A stretch of DNA of 49,861 nucleotides from Rhizobium sp. BK376 (GCF_004341625.1 NZ_SLZG01000029.1:1-49861); one strand, 5' to 3'; shown: positions 9,101 to 17,294, numbered from the stretch's first letter. Translations and numbers: made by a program. Notes: generated from the letters alone by a model not told the origin.

Positions 9101-12100
9101 CTCTCTCGCCTGACCAGATCGCCGCTTTGGGCACGAGCGCAATTGCAGGCCTGTCATCCGATCAGATCGCCGCTCTGCGCACCGACCAGGCCGCAGCGCT
9201 ATCGACAAAGCAGATCGCAGCACTTTCTTCCAATCAGATCGGCGCCTTGAGTGCGGTCGATTTGGCGATGTTCTCGACTGCCGATATTGCTGCGATCGGC
9301 GCCAAAGGCGTGCCGGGTCTGGGAACTGGCGCCATTGCGGCGCTTTCTTCCGACCAGATTGCAGCTTTGAGTGCAAGCGCGATTGCGGCCCTAACGACCG
9401 ATCAAATCGGCGCCTTGTCCGCTGCGCAGGTTGAAGCGCTGACCCCGTCCCAGGTTTCTGCGTTGAGTTCCGCGCAGCTGGGATCGTTGGGCGCGGACGA
9501 CATAGCGACGTTCTCGACAGCCGATATCGCTGCAATCAACTCAAAGGCGATATCGGGCCTGAGCACAGGCGTTATTGCAGCACTTTCTGCGGACCAGCTT
9601 TCGGCCCTCAGCACCACTGCGATCGCAGGCCTGACGACGGACCAGATCAATGCATTGAGCACTGACGAGGTGGCAGCCTTGTCCACCAAGCAGATTGCGG
9701 CGTTGAGTTCGACACAGGCGGCTGCCTTGAGCCCGGACGCGATCGCGGTCCTGTCGACCGGTCAGATCGTCGCCTTCAGCACGTCCGCCATCGTGGGCCT
9801 CTCGACCAAACAGATTGCCGCCCTCGATAGCAGCCAGATCCAGGCGCTCACGCCTGCCGAGGTGGGCGCCCTCAGTTCGACACAGCTCTCAGCCCTGGAT
9901 ACGGACGATGTGGCACTGCTCTCGACGCAAGATCTCGCGGCGATCGGGTCTAACGCCATATCCGGGCTTTCCACTGATATCATAGCAGGCCTCTCGTCGG
10001 ACCAGATCGCCGCCCTTAGCGCGGCCGCCATCTCGGGCTTATCCACGAAGCAGGCTGCTGTTCTGAGCACCGGTCAGATCGACATGCTGTCGACCAAGCA
10101 GGTTGCGGCGCTGAGTTCGGCACAGATCGCCGCCTTGAGCACGGACGACGTCGCGGCCCTGTCGACGGCGCAGATTGCCGCCCTGAGCGCGGGTGCCGTT
10201 TCCGGCATGACGACAGCGCAGGTTGGTGCTCTAAGCACTCAGCAGGCGGACGCCCTGACGGCAGCCCAGCTCGGCGCACTTAACTCGAAGCAGCTTGCGG
10301 TGCTCGGAACGGATGTCATCGCAGCGCTTTCGACGAAGGATATTGCGGCACTCAACGCGAGCGCCGTAGCGGGCCTGTCTACGGATACGATCGCCGCTCT
10401 CACGACGGCACAGATCGCCGCTCTCAGCACGGCCGGGATAGCTGGCCTGACAACCACCCAGATCGCGGCCCTGAGCACTGACCAAGTCGGGGCCCTGACT
10501 GCAGCGCAGCTCGGCGCGCTCGGTTCCAAACAGCTTTCGGCCCTTAGCACAGACGACGTTGCCGCGCTCTCAACGGCCGATATTGCAGCGCTTAATCCGA
10601 ATGCCGTTTCGGGTCTGTCGACGGACGCGGTCGCTGTCCTGTCGACGAACCAGATTGCCGCCTTCAGCACATCGGCCATTGCGGGTCTTTCGACCAACCA
10701 GATTGCGGCCTTCAGCGCCAGCCAGATCCAGGCGCTCACGCCTGCCGAGGTGGGTGCCCTGAGCTCCACGCAGCTTGCTGCTTTGGGCGCGGACGATGTG
10801 GCAATGTTCTCGACGCAGGACCTCGCGGCGATTGGTTCGAACGCCATATCCGGGCTCTCCACGGATATCATAGCGGGCCTCTCGTCGGCTCAGATCGGGG
10901 CCCTTAGCGCAGCCGCCATCCCGGGCCTTTCCGCCAAGCAGGCGGCGGTATTGAGCAGCAATCAGATCAGCGCCTTGTCTACCAAGCAGGTCGCGGCGAT
11001 GAATTCGGCGCAGATCGGCGCCCTGAGCACGAACGACGTCGCGGCCCTGTCGACGGCGCAGATTGCCGCCTTGAGCGTGAACGCGGCGTCGGGCCTGACG
11101 GCTGCGCAGGTTGCTGCCATGAGCACGCAACAGACCGGAGCCTTGACGCCAGCCCAGCTTGCCGCGTTGACGTCCAAGCAGCTTGCATCCCTCAGCCCGG
11201 AGGGCGTCGCGGCCCTTTCGACAAAGGATATTGCCGCGCTCAGCTCAAGCGCCGTAGCAGGCTTGTCGACGGATGCGCTGGCCGCCTTCACGACGGATCA
11301 GATCGCCGCACTCAGTGCAGCTGGCATTGCCGGCCTGTCGAGCACGCAGCTTGCCGCCTTGAAGCCGGCTCAGATCGAAGCTTTGTCGACGGCCCAGATT
11401 CACACGCTGACCTCCAAACAGGTTTCGGGCTTGGGAGCGGCCGACATCGCAGCGCTTTCCACCGATCAGATTGCCGCCTTCAGCACGGGTGCCATTGCCG
11501 GGCTTTCCACCGACCAGATGGCGGAGTTGAACTCCGACCAGATCGCAGCGCTGACGACGGCGCAGGTCGCCGCTCTCACCTCGACGCAGATTTCTGCCTT
11601 GGGCTCGGACGACATCGCGGCCTTCTCGTTGCAGGATATCGCGGCGATCAACTCAAGCGCGATATCGGGCCTGTCCACCGATAGCATAGCGTCCTTGACC
11701 GATGATGAGATCGGCGCCTTGTCAACAGCCGCCATCGCCGGCCTTTCCACCGATCAGGTCGCCGCATTGGGCACCGCGCAGATCGGAGATTTGACGAACG
11801 CTCAGGTCGGTGCATTCGGCTCCAAGCAGGTTGCAGCACTTGGAACAGACGAAATAGCGGCTCTTTCCGCCAACCAGATCGCCGCCATGGGCACGAATGG
11901 CATAGCAGGCCTGACGGCGGACCAGGTTGGCGCGCTGACCACCGAACAGGTCGAAGCCCTGACGAACGCCCAGGTCGGCGCGTTGAATTCCACGCAGATC
12001 GCTGCTCTGGGAACCGATGATCTGGGGGTTTTCTCGCCGAGCGATATCGCAGCCATCAATTCCAATGCGATATCGGGCCTGTCCACGGACACGATTGTTG

Positions 12101-13497
12101 CTCTTTCGCAAGCGCAGATCGCCGCCCTCGGCACATCGGGCATTTCCGGCCTCACAACCAATCAGATCGCCGTCTTGAGCACCGATCAGGTCGAAGCCCT
12201 GACGACAGCCCAGGTCGCCGCGCTCAACTCTGGTCAGATCGCGGCGCTGGGAACCGACGATCTCGCGGCCTTCTCCGGTGCCGATATCGCCGCGATCAGT
12301 TCCAAAGCGATATCGGGCCTGTCCACGGACACGCTTGCCGCACTTTCGCCTGACCAGATCGCCGGTCTTGGCACGGCGGGCATTTCCGGCCTGACGAGTG
12401 TGCAGATCGCCGCTTTGAGTACGGATCAGGTGGGCGCCCTGACGACAGCCCAGATCGCCGCTCTCGGTGGCGCCCAGGTCGCGGCACTGAATACGGCGGA
12501 TATCGAAGCTCTGTCGAACAGTCAGATCGCTGCCTTGAGCACAAATGGTATCGGCGGCCTGGGCAGCGATCAGGTCGCAGCCTTGAGTGTCGATCAGATC
12601 GGATCGTTTTCCACCAAGCAGCTTAACGCGCTGACTTCGCTTGGCGTGGAGGGACTGTCGGCGCAGGATTTGAACAGCTTCTCCAGCACAAGACTTGCAG
12701 CGCTCAACTCCAATGCCATAACGGGGCTGCCTACGGAATTCATCACGTCACTTTCCGCCTCCCAGATCGCTGGCTTGGGCACGTCGGTCATTGCCGGCCT
12801 GAGCAGCGATCAGGTCGCAGCGTTGAGCGCAGATCAGATCAATGCGCTTTCCACCAGTCAGATCGCCGCCCTAAGCGCGGCGGGGCTGGCGGGTCTGTCG
12901 ACGGATGACGTCAAGGGGTTCTCGACCAAGGAACTCCAGTCGATCAACCCGTCATCCATAAGGGGGCTGTCCGATGCGGTTATCGAGTCCCTTTCTGACG
13001 ACGAGATTGCGGCTCTGTCGACGGGCCAGATCAGCGGATTGAGCTTCGGTCAGGTTATCCATATGAGCACGGGTCAGATCGCAGCACTGTCAACGACGCA
13101 GATCGGCGCCCTGACCACCGTGCAGCTTTTGGCTCTCAGCACGGACGACCTTGCGCAGTTCACTACGTCAGATATCGCTGCCATGGGCACGGGTGCCATC
13201 TCGGGTCTGAGCACGGCCGCCATCGCATCGCTGACGACGGCGCAGGCCCAGGCTCTGACGTCAGGCCAGGTCGGCGGCCTATCGTCAACGCAGGTGGCGG
13301 CACTGACCACGGATCAGCTGGCGGGCTTCTCCACTCAGGATATCGCATCCTTCAGTTCGGCCGGTCTGACGGGCCTGTCCACTGGCGATATTACGCATCT
13401 GTCGCGGGACCAGCTGGACACCCTGATGGATACGCAGATGAAGTCCTTGAGCCAGGATCAGATCGCGACGATCATTTCGCTCTATATGGCGAGCTGA
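6106..13497 (+). CDS. giant octapeptide-repeat protein (2463 residues, about 306 repeats)
   Basis: Residues 9-2456 can be cut into 306 consecutive octads of the pattern [ST]-[ST]-x-[QDA]-[IVL]-[AG]-[AGS]-[LFIM] (STDQIAAL, TTAQVGAL), with no net loss of register. Only MTTIVSSQ precedes the array and only ISLYMAS follows it. Octads of the form xx[NSR]A[IV]xGL recur every 10 or 7 octads. The protein is almost free of cysteine (one, in SCSQLAAL), aromatic and basic residues. I see no signal peptide, transmembrane segment, calcium-binding RTX repeat or enzymatic domain. ATG 6106 has AAGGG at the right distance. Similar repeats are, from memory, sometimes labelled heme-utilization or adhesion proteins; that label is unsupported here. 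A surface or secreted solenoid is plausible, but no secretion genes are adjacent. Confidence 0.9.
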   Translation: MTTIVSSQTPSQIRLLSTADIAKWTTDDVASLFTNQINALTSDQVAALSTDDVAVLNSQQLGAISRNAIDGLTFNQLAVLSKFAIGSLNTSQITGLTTAQVGSLSANQAEALTPAQVAALSCSQLAALSTDDLAGFSAADMAAISYRAIPGLSTSAIAVLTPQQMAALSTSAFFGLTTNQIASLSTDQFAALTTAQIGTLKAAQLAGVSTDDIAALSTAQVAALNTATVAGLTSRQLDAMSTDQVQALSSLQVKSLSSTQIAALGVEDIATFSTADMAAITARAVLGLGTDAIAALSTAQIAALNTSTLAGMTSGQLAAMSTQQVLALTTAQIGALKVTQIAVMGADDISALTTAQVAALSTAAVASLTPDQLGAMSTAQVGALTSSQVKALSSTQIAAFGADDIATFSTADMAAINVRAITGLSTDIIAALTTAQVAAMSATAIVGLTTDQVTALSTKQIGALTTSQVVALKAPQLAVMGADDISALSTAQVAALSTGAIASLTTDQLGAMSTAQVEALTSTQVKALSSTQLAALGTEDIATFSTADMAMIGFAAAAGLSTSDIAALSTAQVAALNASTVGRLTTDQLGALSGAQVAALSTAGVAALTTAQVASFSAAQVASLTTAQVGALKPNQIAFMTVDEIAAFSAAQIAALNTSAITGLRSDQLAGLSPAQVAALTSTQVAALNSSQLAALSPTDLATFSTSDIAAIAAKAVSGLSTDAIAALSAAQLAALSNSTIGGLSTTQVVALSFNQINALSSAQLGALSAAQVAVLTTADIAGLSTDQIAALSAAGISGLTSDQIAALKTSQVAALSTKQVAVLSSAQVAALNMDDIHALSTTAMAALSSNGVAGLSSAAIAALSVAQITALATGAIIALRTDQIDAMSTAQVGALSAAQVKSLSSTQLAALGADDIATFSTDDMAAITTKAAAGLSSAAIAALSAAQIAALSTSAITGLTPSQIAALRTDQVASLSTGELAALSSAQAAALGLDDIAALSPDQIAALGTSAIAGLSSDQIAALRTDQAAALSTKQIAALSSNQIGALSAVDLAMFSTADIAAIGAKGVPGLGTGAIAALSSDQIAALSASAIAALTTDQIGALSAAQVEALTPSQVSALSSAQLGSLGADDIATFSTADIAAINSKAISGLSTGVIAALSADQLSALSTTAIAGLTTDQINALSTDEVAALSTKQIAALSSTQAAALSPDAIAVLSTGQIVAFSTSAIVGLSTKQIAALDSSQIQALTPAEVGALSSTQLSALDTDDVALLSTQDLAAIGSNAISGLSTDIIAGLSSDQIAALSAAAISGLSTKQAAVLSTGQIDMLSTKQVAALSSAQIAALSTDDVAALSTAQIAALSAGAVSGMTTAQVGALSTQQADALTAAQLGALNSKQLAVLGTDVIAALSTKDIAALNASAVAGLSTDTIAALTTAQIAALSTAGIAGLTTTQIAALSTDQVGALTAAQLGALGSKQLSALSTDDVAALSTADIAALNPNAVSGLSTDAVAVLSTNQIAAFSTSAIAGLSTNQIAAFSASQIQALTPAEVGALSSTQLAALGADDVAMFSTQDLAAIGSNAISGLSTDIIAGLSSAQIGALSAAAIPGLSAKQAAVLSSNQISALSTKQVAAMNSAQIGALSTNDVAALSTAQIAALSVNAASGLTAAQVAAMSTQQTGALTPAQLAALTSKQLASLSPEGVAALSTKDIAALSSSAVAGLSTDALAAFTTDQIAALSAAGIAGLSSTQLAALKPAQIEALSTAQIHTLTSKQVSGLGAADIAALSTDQIAAFSTGAIAGLSTDQMAELNSDQIAALTTAQVAALTSTQISALGSDDIAAFSLQDIAAINSSAISGLSTDSIASLTDDEIGALSTAAIAGLSTDQVAALGTAQIGDLTNAQVGAFGSKQVAALGTDEIAALSANQIAAMGTNGIAGLTADQVGALTTEQVEALTNAQVGALNSTQIAALGTDDLGVFSPSDIAAINSNAISGLSTDTIVALSQAQIAALGTSGISGLTTNQIAVLSTDQVEALTTAQVAALNSGQIAALGTDDLAAFSGADIAAISSKAISGLSTDTLAALSPDQIAGLGTAGISGLTSVQIAALSTDQVGALTTAQIAALGGAQVAALNTADIEALSNSQIAALSTNGIGGLGSDQVAALSVDQIGSFSTKQLNALTSLGVEGLSAQDLNSFSSTRLAALNSNAITGLPTEFITSLSASQIAGLGTSVIAGLSSDQVAALSADQINALSTSQIAALSAAGLAGLSTDDVKGFSTKELQSINPSSIRGLSDAVIESLSDDEIAALSTGQISGLSFGQVIHMSTGQIAALSTTQIGALTTVQLLALSTDDLAQFTTSDIAAMGTGAISGLSTAAIASLTTAQAQALTSGQVGGLSSTQVAALTTDQLAGFSTQDIASFSSAGLTGLSTGDITHLSRDQLDTLMDTQMKSLSQDQIATIISLYMAS
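6130..13473 (+). repeat. 24-bp tandem coding repeat with 408-bp (17-octad) higher-order unit
   Basis: The 24-bp unit encodes one octapeptide. A landmark codon, the fourth residue of the octad preceding each xxxA[IV]xGL octad, occurs at 6283, 6523, 6931, 7339, 7747, 8227, 8635, 8875, 9283, 9523, 9931, 10819, 11635, 12043, 12283, 12691, 12931, 13171 and 13339. The spacings are all multiples of 24: 10, 17, 17, 17, 20, 17, 10, 17, 10, 17, 37, 34, 17, 10, 17, 10, 10 and 7 octads. The 37 and 34 intervals resolve into 17+10+10 and 17+17 when intermediate landmarks are counted. The 17-octad unit itself divides into 10+7. The 20-octad interval is a 17 with three extra octads. Confidence 0.9.
9778..11271 (+). 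repeat. 888-bp-offset duplicated segments inside the repeat array
   Basis: About 600 bp at 9778-10383 matches 10666-11271 much better than other parts of the array. Shared stretches include the codons for SQIQALTPAEVGALSSTQL and IGSNAISGLSTDIIAGLSS, plus long identical DNA words such as the one around 10144 and 11032. The offset is exactly 37 octads. I read this as a fairly recent in-frame duplication by recombination between repeats. Similarity was judged by eye. Confidence 0.6.
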
Positions 13498-13533
13498 TCC
13501 TCAACATCGGGCAGGTATCGCACGCACGACGCA

Positions 13534-13559
13534 CGCCGGAGCTTTTCATGGCTCCGGCG
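13534..13559. terminator. stem-loop after the giant repeat gene
   Basis: Arms CGCCGGAGC (13534-13542) and GCTCCGGCG (13551-13559) form a perfect 9-bp stem with an 8-base loop (TTTTCATG). It lies 37 bp after the stop of the giant gene. No T-run follows, so it is either a weak intrinsic terminator or a 3'-end-protecting hairpin. Confidence 0.5.
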
Positions 13560-13658
13560 CAGTGATTCTGGTAAGCCGGTGCCGGCGCGGCGCCCATCGC
13601 TTACAGCTCCATCAGCCCCAAAATCGAAATCGACATGGCGGGACGAACGAGCATTGTC

Positions 13659-13672
13659 TTTTGTCGACAAAA
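13659..13672. promoter_or_regulatory. perfect palindrome TTTTGTCGACAAAA, GntR/FCD-type operator candidate
   Basis: A perfect 14-bp palindrome with core TTGTCGACAA. FadR/FCD-type GntR regulators commonly bind TnGTnnnACnA-like sites, which this fits. A second imperfect copy (TTGTTGACAG, 13675-13684) follows directly and overlaps a TTGACA -35 at 13678-13683; a weak AT-rich -10 (TTTATT, 13702-13707) lies 18 bp on. A repressor bound here would block the promoter of the MmgE/PrpD gene. No GntR gene is present in the window. Confidence 0.5.
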
Positions 13673-13764
13673 AATTGTTGACAGTTAACCGTTGCTCCTT
13701 CTTTATTTATTCCTGTCGAGAGCCGATGAACCGGCGGCCGCGCAAATGATGGAGGAATAAGCTC

Positions 13765-15174
13765 ATGGACAAGACGGTGGATAAGGGCCTTACGAAATAC
13801 GTTGCTGCCTTCGTTGCCGATGCCAAGGTCAAGGATCTGCCAGAGGATGTCGTTGAGCTTGGGAAGAAGCACATCCTCGATGGTATCGGGCTCGCGCTTT
13901 CAGGTGCGGTGGCCCATAGCGGCGCGATCGTCCTTCGCCATCTTGATGAACTGGGCCTTCAGAGCGGTGTCGCGACCGTGATCGGGATGAACCGCAAGGT
14001 CGCACCGCGCTTCGCCGCCTTTGCCAACGGCGTCGGAATTCACGCCGACGACTACGACGACACCCAGCTCGCCGTGGCAGCGGACCGCGTCTATGGTCTC
14101 TTGACCCACCCGACTGCCCCGGCGTTGCCGGCCGCGCTCGCAATGGGCGAAGTGGCCAAGGCTTCAGGGGCCGACGTCATGCTCGCCTACCATCTTGGCG
14201 TCGAGGTCGAGTGCAAGATTGCCGAAGCGATCGCTCCGCGCCACTACCAGACCGGTTTCCATGCGACGGCAACCTGCGGAACCTTCGCCGCAGCGGCTGC
14301 CGCCTCCGCGCTGATGAAGCTCGACGCCGAAGCAACTGCGCGCGCCCTGTCCATCGCCGGCAGCCAGTCCGCTGGCCTTCGCGAGAATTTCGGCACGATG
14401 ACGAAGCCGTTCCATGCCGGCCGCTCCTCCGAAAGCGGCGTTGCCGCAGCGCAGTTCGCCTCGCATGGCTGGACGGCGACGGACAAGATCCTCGAGGCGC
14501 CGCGCGGCTTCTTCAATGCCGCCGGCGGCGGCTACGATATCGACGCCATCTACCATCGCCTCGGGAGTCCCTGGACCTTCTCGAACCCCGGCATTTCGAT
14601 CAAGCCGCATCCGTCGGGCTCGCTGACGCATCCCGGCATGACCGAGATGGCGCGCCTCATTCGCGAATATGGAATCAAGGCCGCTGACGTGAAGCATGTT
14701 CGCGTCGGAACGAATTCCAATATGCCGAACGCGCTGATCCATCATCGCCCGCAGGATGAACTGCAGGCGAAATTCTCGATGGAATTCTGCATGGCGATCC
14801 TGCTGCTGGACGGTCGCGCCGGCCTCGGTGAATTCACCGACGCCACCACACAGCGCCCCGACGTCAAGGCGATGATCGAAAAGGTCGATTTCGTCGTCGA
14901 CGAGAAGGCTGAAAAGGCCGGCTACCACAAGATGACCACGATCATCGACATCACTTTGAACGATGGCCGCGTCATCCATGGCGAAGCCGATTTCGGCAAG
15001 GGAAGCCCGGCAAACCCGATGAGCTACGACGAAGTCGCCGAGAAGTTTCGCGAGAATGCCGGCCATGCCGGGTTGAAGCGCGATGCCGCGGAAGAGGTGA
15101 TCACGCTCGTTCATGAACTCGAGCGGCAGCCATCCATCGAGCGGCTTATGGGCCTTGTTGCAAAGATCGGCTGA
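13765..15174 (+). CDS. MmgE/PrpD family protein
   Basis: A 469-residue member of the MmgE/PrpD family, which includes 2-methylcitrate dehydratase, cis-aconitate decarboxylase and iminodisuccinate epimerase. Features are the N-terminal all-helical domain with HILDGIGLALSGA (about residues 36-48), the active-site-region motif HADDYDDT (93-100), FHATATCGTFAAAAAAS, and the later lid domain with KPHPSGSLTHPGM. The length is standard. ATG 13765 follows GGAGGAA at a good distance. It is 49 bp upstream of the dehydrogenase gene, so they probably form one operon for a dicarboxylic or hydroxy acid. The substrate is not decidable; true methylcitrate dehydratase (PrpD) is less likely because no prpB/prpC genes are adjacent. 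Confidence 0.88.
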   Translation: MDKTVDKGLTKYVAAFVADAKVKDLPEDVVELGKKHILDGIGLALSGAVAHSGAIVLRHLDELGLQSGVATVIGMNRKVAPRFAAFANGVGIHADDYDDTQLAVAADRVYGLLTHPTAPALPAALAMGEVAKASGADVMLAYHLGVEVECKIAEAIAPRHYQTGFHATATCGTFAAAAAASALMKLDAEATARALSIAGSQSAGLRENFGTMTKPFHAGRSSESGVAAAQFASHGWTATDKILEAPRGFFNAAGGGYDIDAIYHRLGSPWTFSNPGISIKPHPSGSLTHPGMTEMARLIREYGIKAADVKHVRVGTNSNMPNALIHHRPQDELQAKFSMEFCMAILLLDGRAGLGEFTDATTQRPDVKAMIEKVDFVVDEKAEKAGYHKMTTIIDITLNDGRVIHGEADFGKGSPANPMSYDEVAEKFRENAGHAGLKRDAAEEVITLVHELERQPSIERLMGLVAKIG

Positions 15175-15223
15175 GATCGGGCTATAGAGACAGGGCGCTC
15201 ACGCTTTCAGGAGGAAATCGAAC

Positions 15224-16300
15224 ATGTCCGCACATAATATTGCCGTCATCGGCGGCGACGGGATCGGAACGGAGGTCGTGGAAGCCGGCGTTCGCGTCCT
15301 GGAGGCGCTGGCGACGGTGCAGTCCGACTTGTCCTTTGCGTTCAAGCGTTTCGACTGGGGTTCGGATTACTATCGGCGCAATGGCCGGATGATGCCGGAA
15401 GACGGGCTTGCCCAGATCGCCGGTGCCGACGCGATCTATTTCGGCGCGGTGGGCGATCCGAACCTGCCTGATGACATTACCCTTTGGGGTCTGCGCCTGG
15501 CGATCTGCCAGGGCTTCGATCAGTTTGCCAACGTTCGCCCGACGCGCCTGCTGCCGGGCCTTGTCGGTCCACTGCGGCCGGAACTCGGCCAGCAGATCGA
15601 CTGGGTCATTGTCCGTGAAAACAGCGAGGGCGAGTATGCCGGCGTCGGAGGGCGGGCGCATCGTGGTCTTCCGATCGAAGTCGGCATGGACGTTGCCGTC
15701 TTCACCAGAACGGGGATTGAGCGCATCGCGCGCTTCGCCTGCGATCTGGCATCGGGGCGCCCGCGCAAGCTGCTTACCGTGGTGACCAAATCGAACGCGC
15801 AGCGCCACGGCATGGTGCTGTGGGATGAGGTGGTGCGCGAAGTGATCCGCGACTATCCGGATCTCACGGTCGACTGGATGCTGGTCGATGCGATGACGCA
15901 GCGCATGGTCAACAAGCCCGGAAGCATCGATACCGTGCTTGCAACGAACCTCCATGCCGACATCCTGTCGGATCTCGCAGCGGCGCTCGGCGGTTCGCTT
16001 GGTATCGGCTCGACAGCCAATATCGATCCTTCGCGGCACCGGCCGTCGATGTTCGAGCCCATTCACGGCTCTGCCTTCGACATCATGGGGAAGGGAATTG
16101 CCAATCCGCTTGGCTCGTTCTGGACGGCAAGCCTGATGCTCGAGCATCTCGGTGAACCAGCTGCAGCACGCACACTCATGAACGCAATTGAGGTCGTCAC
16201 AAGCCGCCGTGAGCATCTGAGCCCGGATTTGGGCGGCAGCGCGAACACGGCTGAGGTTACCGACGCAATCATCGCTGCGTTGAAGGGAAACAATAGTTAA
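15224..16300 (+). CDS. tartrate / D-malate dehydrogenase-like decarboxylating dehydrogenase
   Basis: A 358-residue member of the isopropylmalate/isocitrate dehydrogenase family. Visible are the N-terminal IAVIGGDGIGTEVV, the FGAVGDPNLPDDITLW loop typical of tartrate dehydrogenase/D-malate dehydrogenase rather than LeuB, the substrate-binding segment RENSEGEYAGVGGR, the catalytic Lys in VTKSNAQRHGM, the metal-binding Asp residues in LATNLHADILSDLAAAL, and the NAD-binding FEPIHGSAFDIMGKGIANP. The expected reaction is NAD-dependent oxidation and decarboxylation of D-malate, tartrate or a related 2-hydroxy acid in the cytoplasm. AGGAGG precedes ATG 15224. It is the second gene after the MmgE/PrpD gene and convergent with the GlxA-type regulator, 16 bp away. 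Confidence 0.87.
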   Translation: MSAHNIAVIGGDGIGTEVVEAGVRVLEALATVQSDLSFAFKRFDWGSDYYRRNGRMMPEDGLAQIAGADAIYFGAVGDPNLPDDITLWGLRLAICQGFDQFANVRPTRLLPGLVGPLRPELGQQIDWVIVRENSEGEYAGVGGRAHRGLPIEVGMDVAVFTRTGIERIARFACDLASGRPRKLLTVVTKSNAQRHGMVLWDEVVREVIRDYPDLTVDWMLVDAMTQRMVNKPGSIDTVLATNLHADILSDLAAALGGSLGIGSTANIDPSRHRPSMFEPIHGSAFDIMGKGIANPLGSFWTASLMLEHLGEPAAARTLMNAIEVVTSRREHLSPDLGGSANTAEVTDAIIAALKGNNS

Positions 16301-16316
16301 GCCGCGCCGCGCAGCA

Positions 16317-17294
16317 TCACCTTCGGAACCGCTCGCGATATTCATGCGGGCCGGTGCCGAGGCGTTTTCTGAACGCGCGCCGCATTGTTTCGGGACTTGA
16401 GAAACCGCAGCGGGAGGCAACCCGCTGCAAAGGTGTATCCGTGTCTTCGAGCAGCCGACGAGCCGCATCGACGCGTGCGAGCTCGACAAAATCCGCGGGC
16501 GTGGTTCCGGTTTCGCCTTGAAAGACCCGCGTGAAATTGCGGACGCTCATCGCTGCCCGCTCGGCAAGGACCGTCAGGCTGAGATCAAGCGAGAGATGGT
16601 CGAGCGCCCAATGCTGTACAGCCTGTATTCTGCCCTCGGTCGCGACCTGCGCTGCCAGATGGGCGCTGAATTGTGACTGTCCGCCAGGCCGTTTCAGAAA
16701 GACGACCAGCCGGCGCGCCACCATCAGCGCCAGCTCGCGTCCATGGTCATCCTCGATGAGCTTCAATGCCAGGTCGATGCCCGCCGTGACCCCGGCGGAC
16801 GTATAGAGAGCACCGTCCTCTACGAATATCTGGTCGGGGACGACCTTGATTGCGGGAAATCTCTCGGCCAATTCCGTGGCATGCTGCCAGTGGGTCGTGG
16901 CATTCAGGTCATCGAGCAACCCCGCGGCGGCAAGAAAAAACGCGCCGGTGCACACGGATCCATGGCGGCGCGTCTGCGGCACGCGCTGGCGAAGCCATGC
17001 ATGCAGTTGGTCGCTGGAATAGGCCTGTGCGTAATCAGGAGTGCCCGCGACCAGAAGTGTGTCGGCGGAAAAATCCGGATCGAAGATGGACCCGTCGGTG
17101 ACAAGCGACATCCCGCCCGCCTTGACGACCCGCTCCGGCGTCGTCGACAGCAGTCGCACATCGTAGAGCGCCGCCTCGCCCGGCGACTGCCGATTGGCCT
17201 CCAGAAAGGCATCGAACGGCCCGGAAACATCAAGCGATTGGGCATTGGGCGGCACGACGATCACGATGCGCCTTGGCTGATGCTGCGCGTTCAC
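16317..17294 (-). CDS. GlxA-family transcriptional regulator (DJ-1/PfpI domain plus AraC HTH)
   Basis: A 325-residue regulator. Residues 8-170 form a DJ-1/PfpI-like domain with the elbow Cys at about 115 in HGSVCTGAFFLAAAG. The C-terminal 100 residues are an AraC-type double helix-turn-helix (LSLTVLAERAAMSVRNFTRVF, then LLEDTDTPLQRVASRCGFSS). The family includes regulators of arginine, glycine-betaine and carnitine catabolism. It is divergent from the GST and ureohydrolase genes across a 137-bp intergenic region, which makes those genes the likely targets; an amidine or arginine-related inducer would fit the ureohydrolase. That link is inference. Confidence 0.87.
   Translation of the reverse strand: MNAQHQPRRIVIVVPPNAQSLDVSGPFDAFLEANRQSPGEAALYDVRLLSTTPERVVKAGGMSLVTDGSIFDPDFSADTLLVAGTPDYAQAYSSDQLHAWLRQRVPQTRRHGSVCTGAFFLAAAGLLDDLNATTHWQHATELAERFPAIKVVPDQIFVEDGALYTSAGVTAGIDLALKLIEDDHGRELALMVARRLVVFLKRPGGQSQFSAHLAAQVATEGRIQAVQHWALDHLSLDLSLTVLAERAAMSVRNFTRVFQGETGTTPADFVELARVDAARRLLEDTDTPLQRVASRCGFSSPETMRRAFRKRLGTGPHEYRERFRR

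Noticed and set aside
6418..13348. Many long open frames on the minus strand and in other plus frames across the repeat gene
   Set aside because: A 24-bp period is a multiple of three, so any frame free of stops in one unit stays open throughout. These frames are mirrors of the repeat, with Arg- or Ala-rich repeated translations and no independent starts.
6106..13497. CRISPR array or non-coding tandem repeat
   Set aside because: The 24-bp units are contiguous, diverged mainly at third codon positions and keep one protein consensus; there are no spacers.
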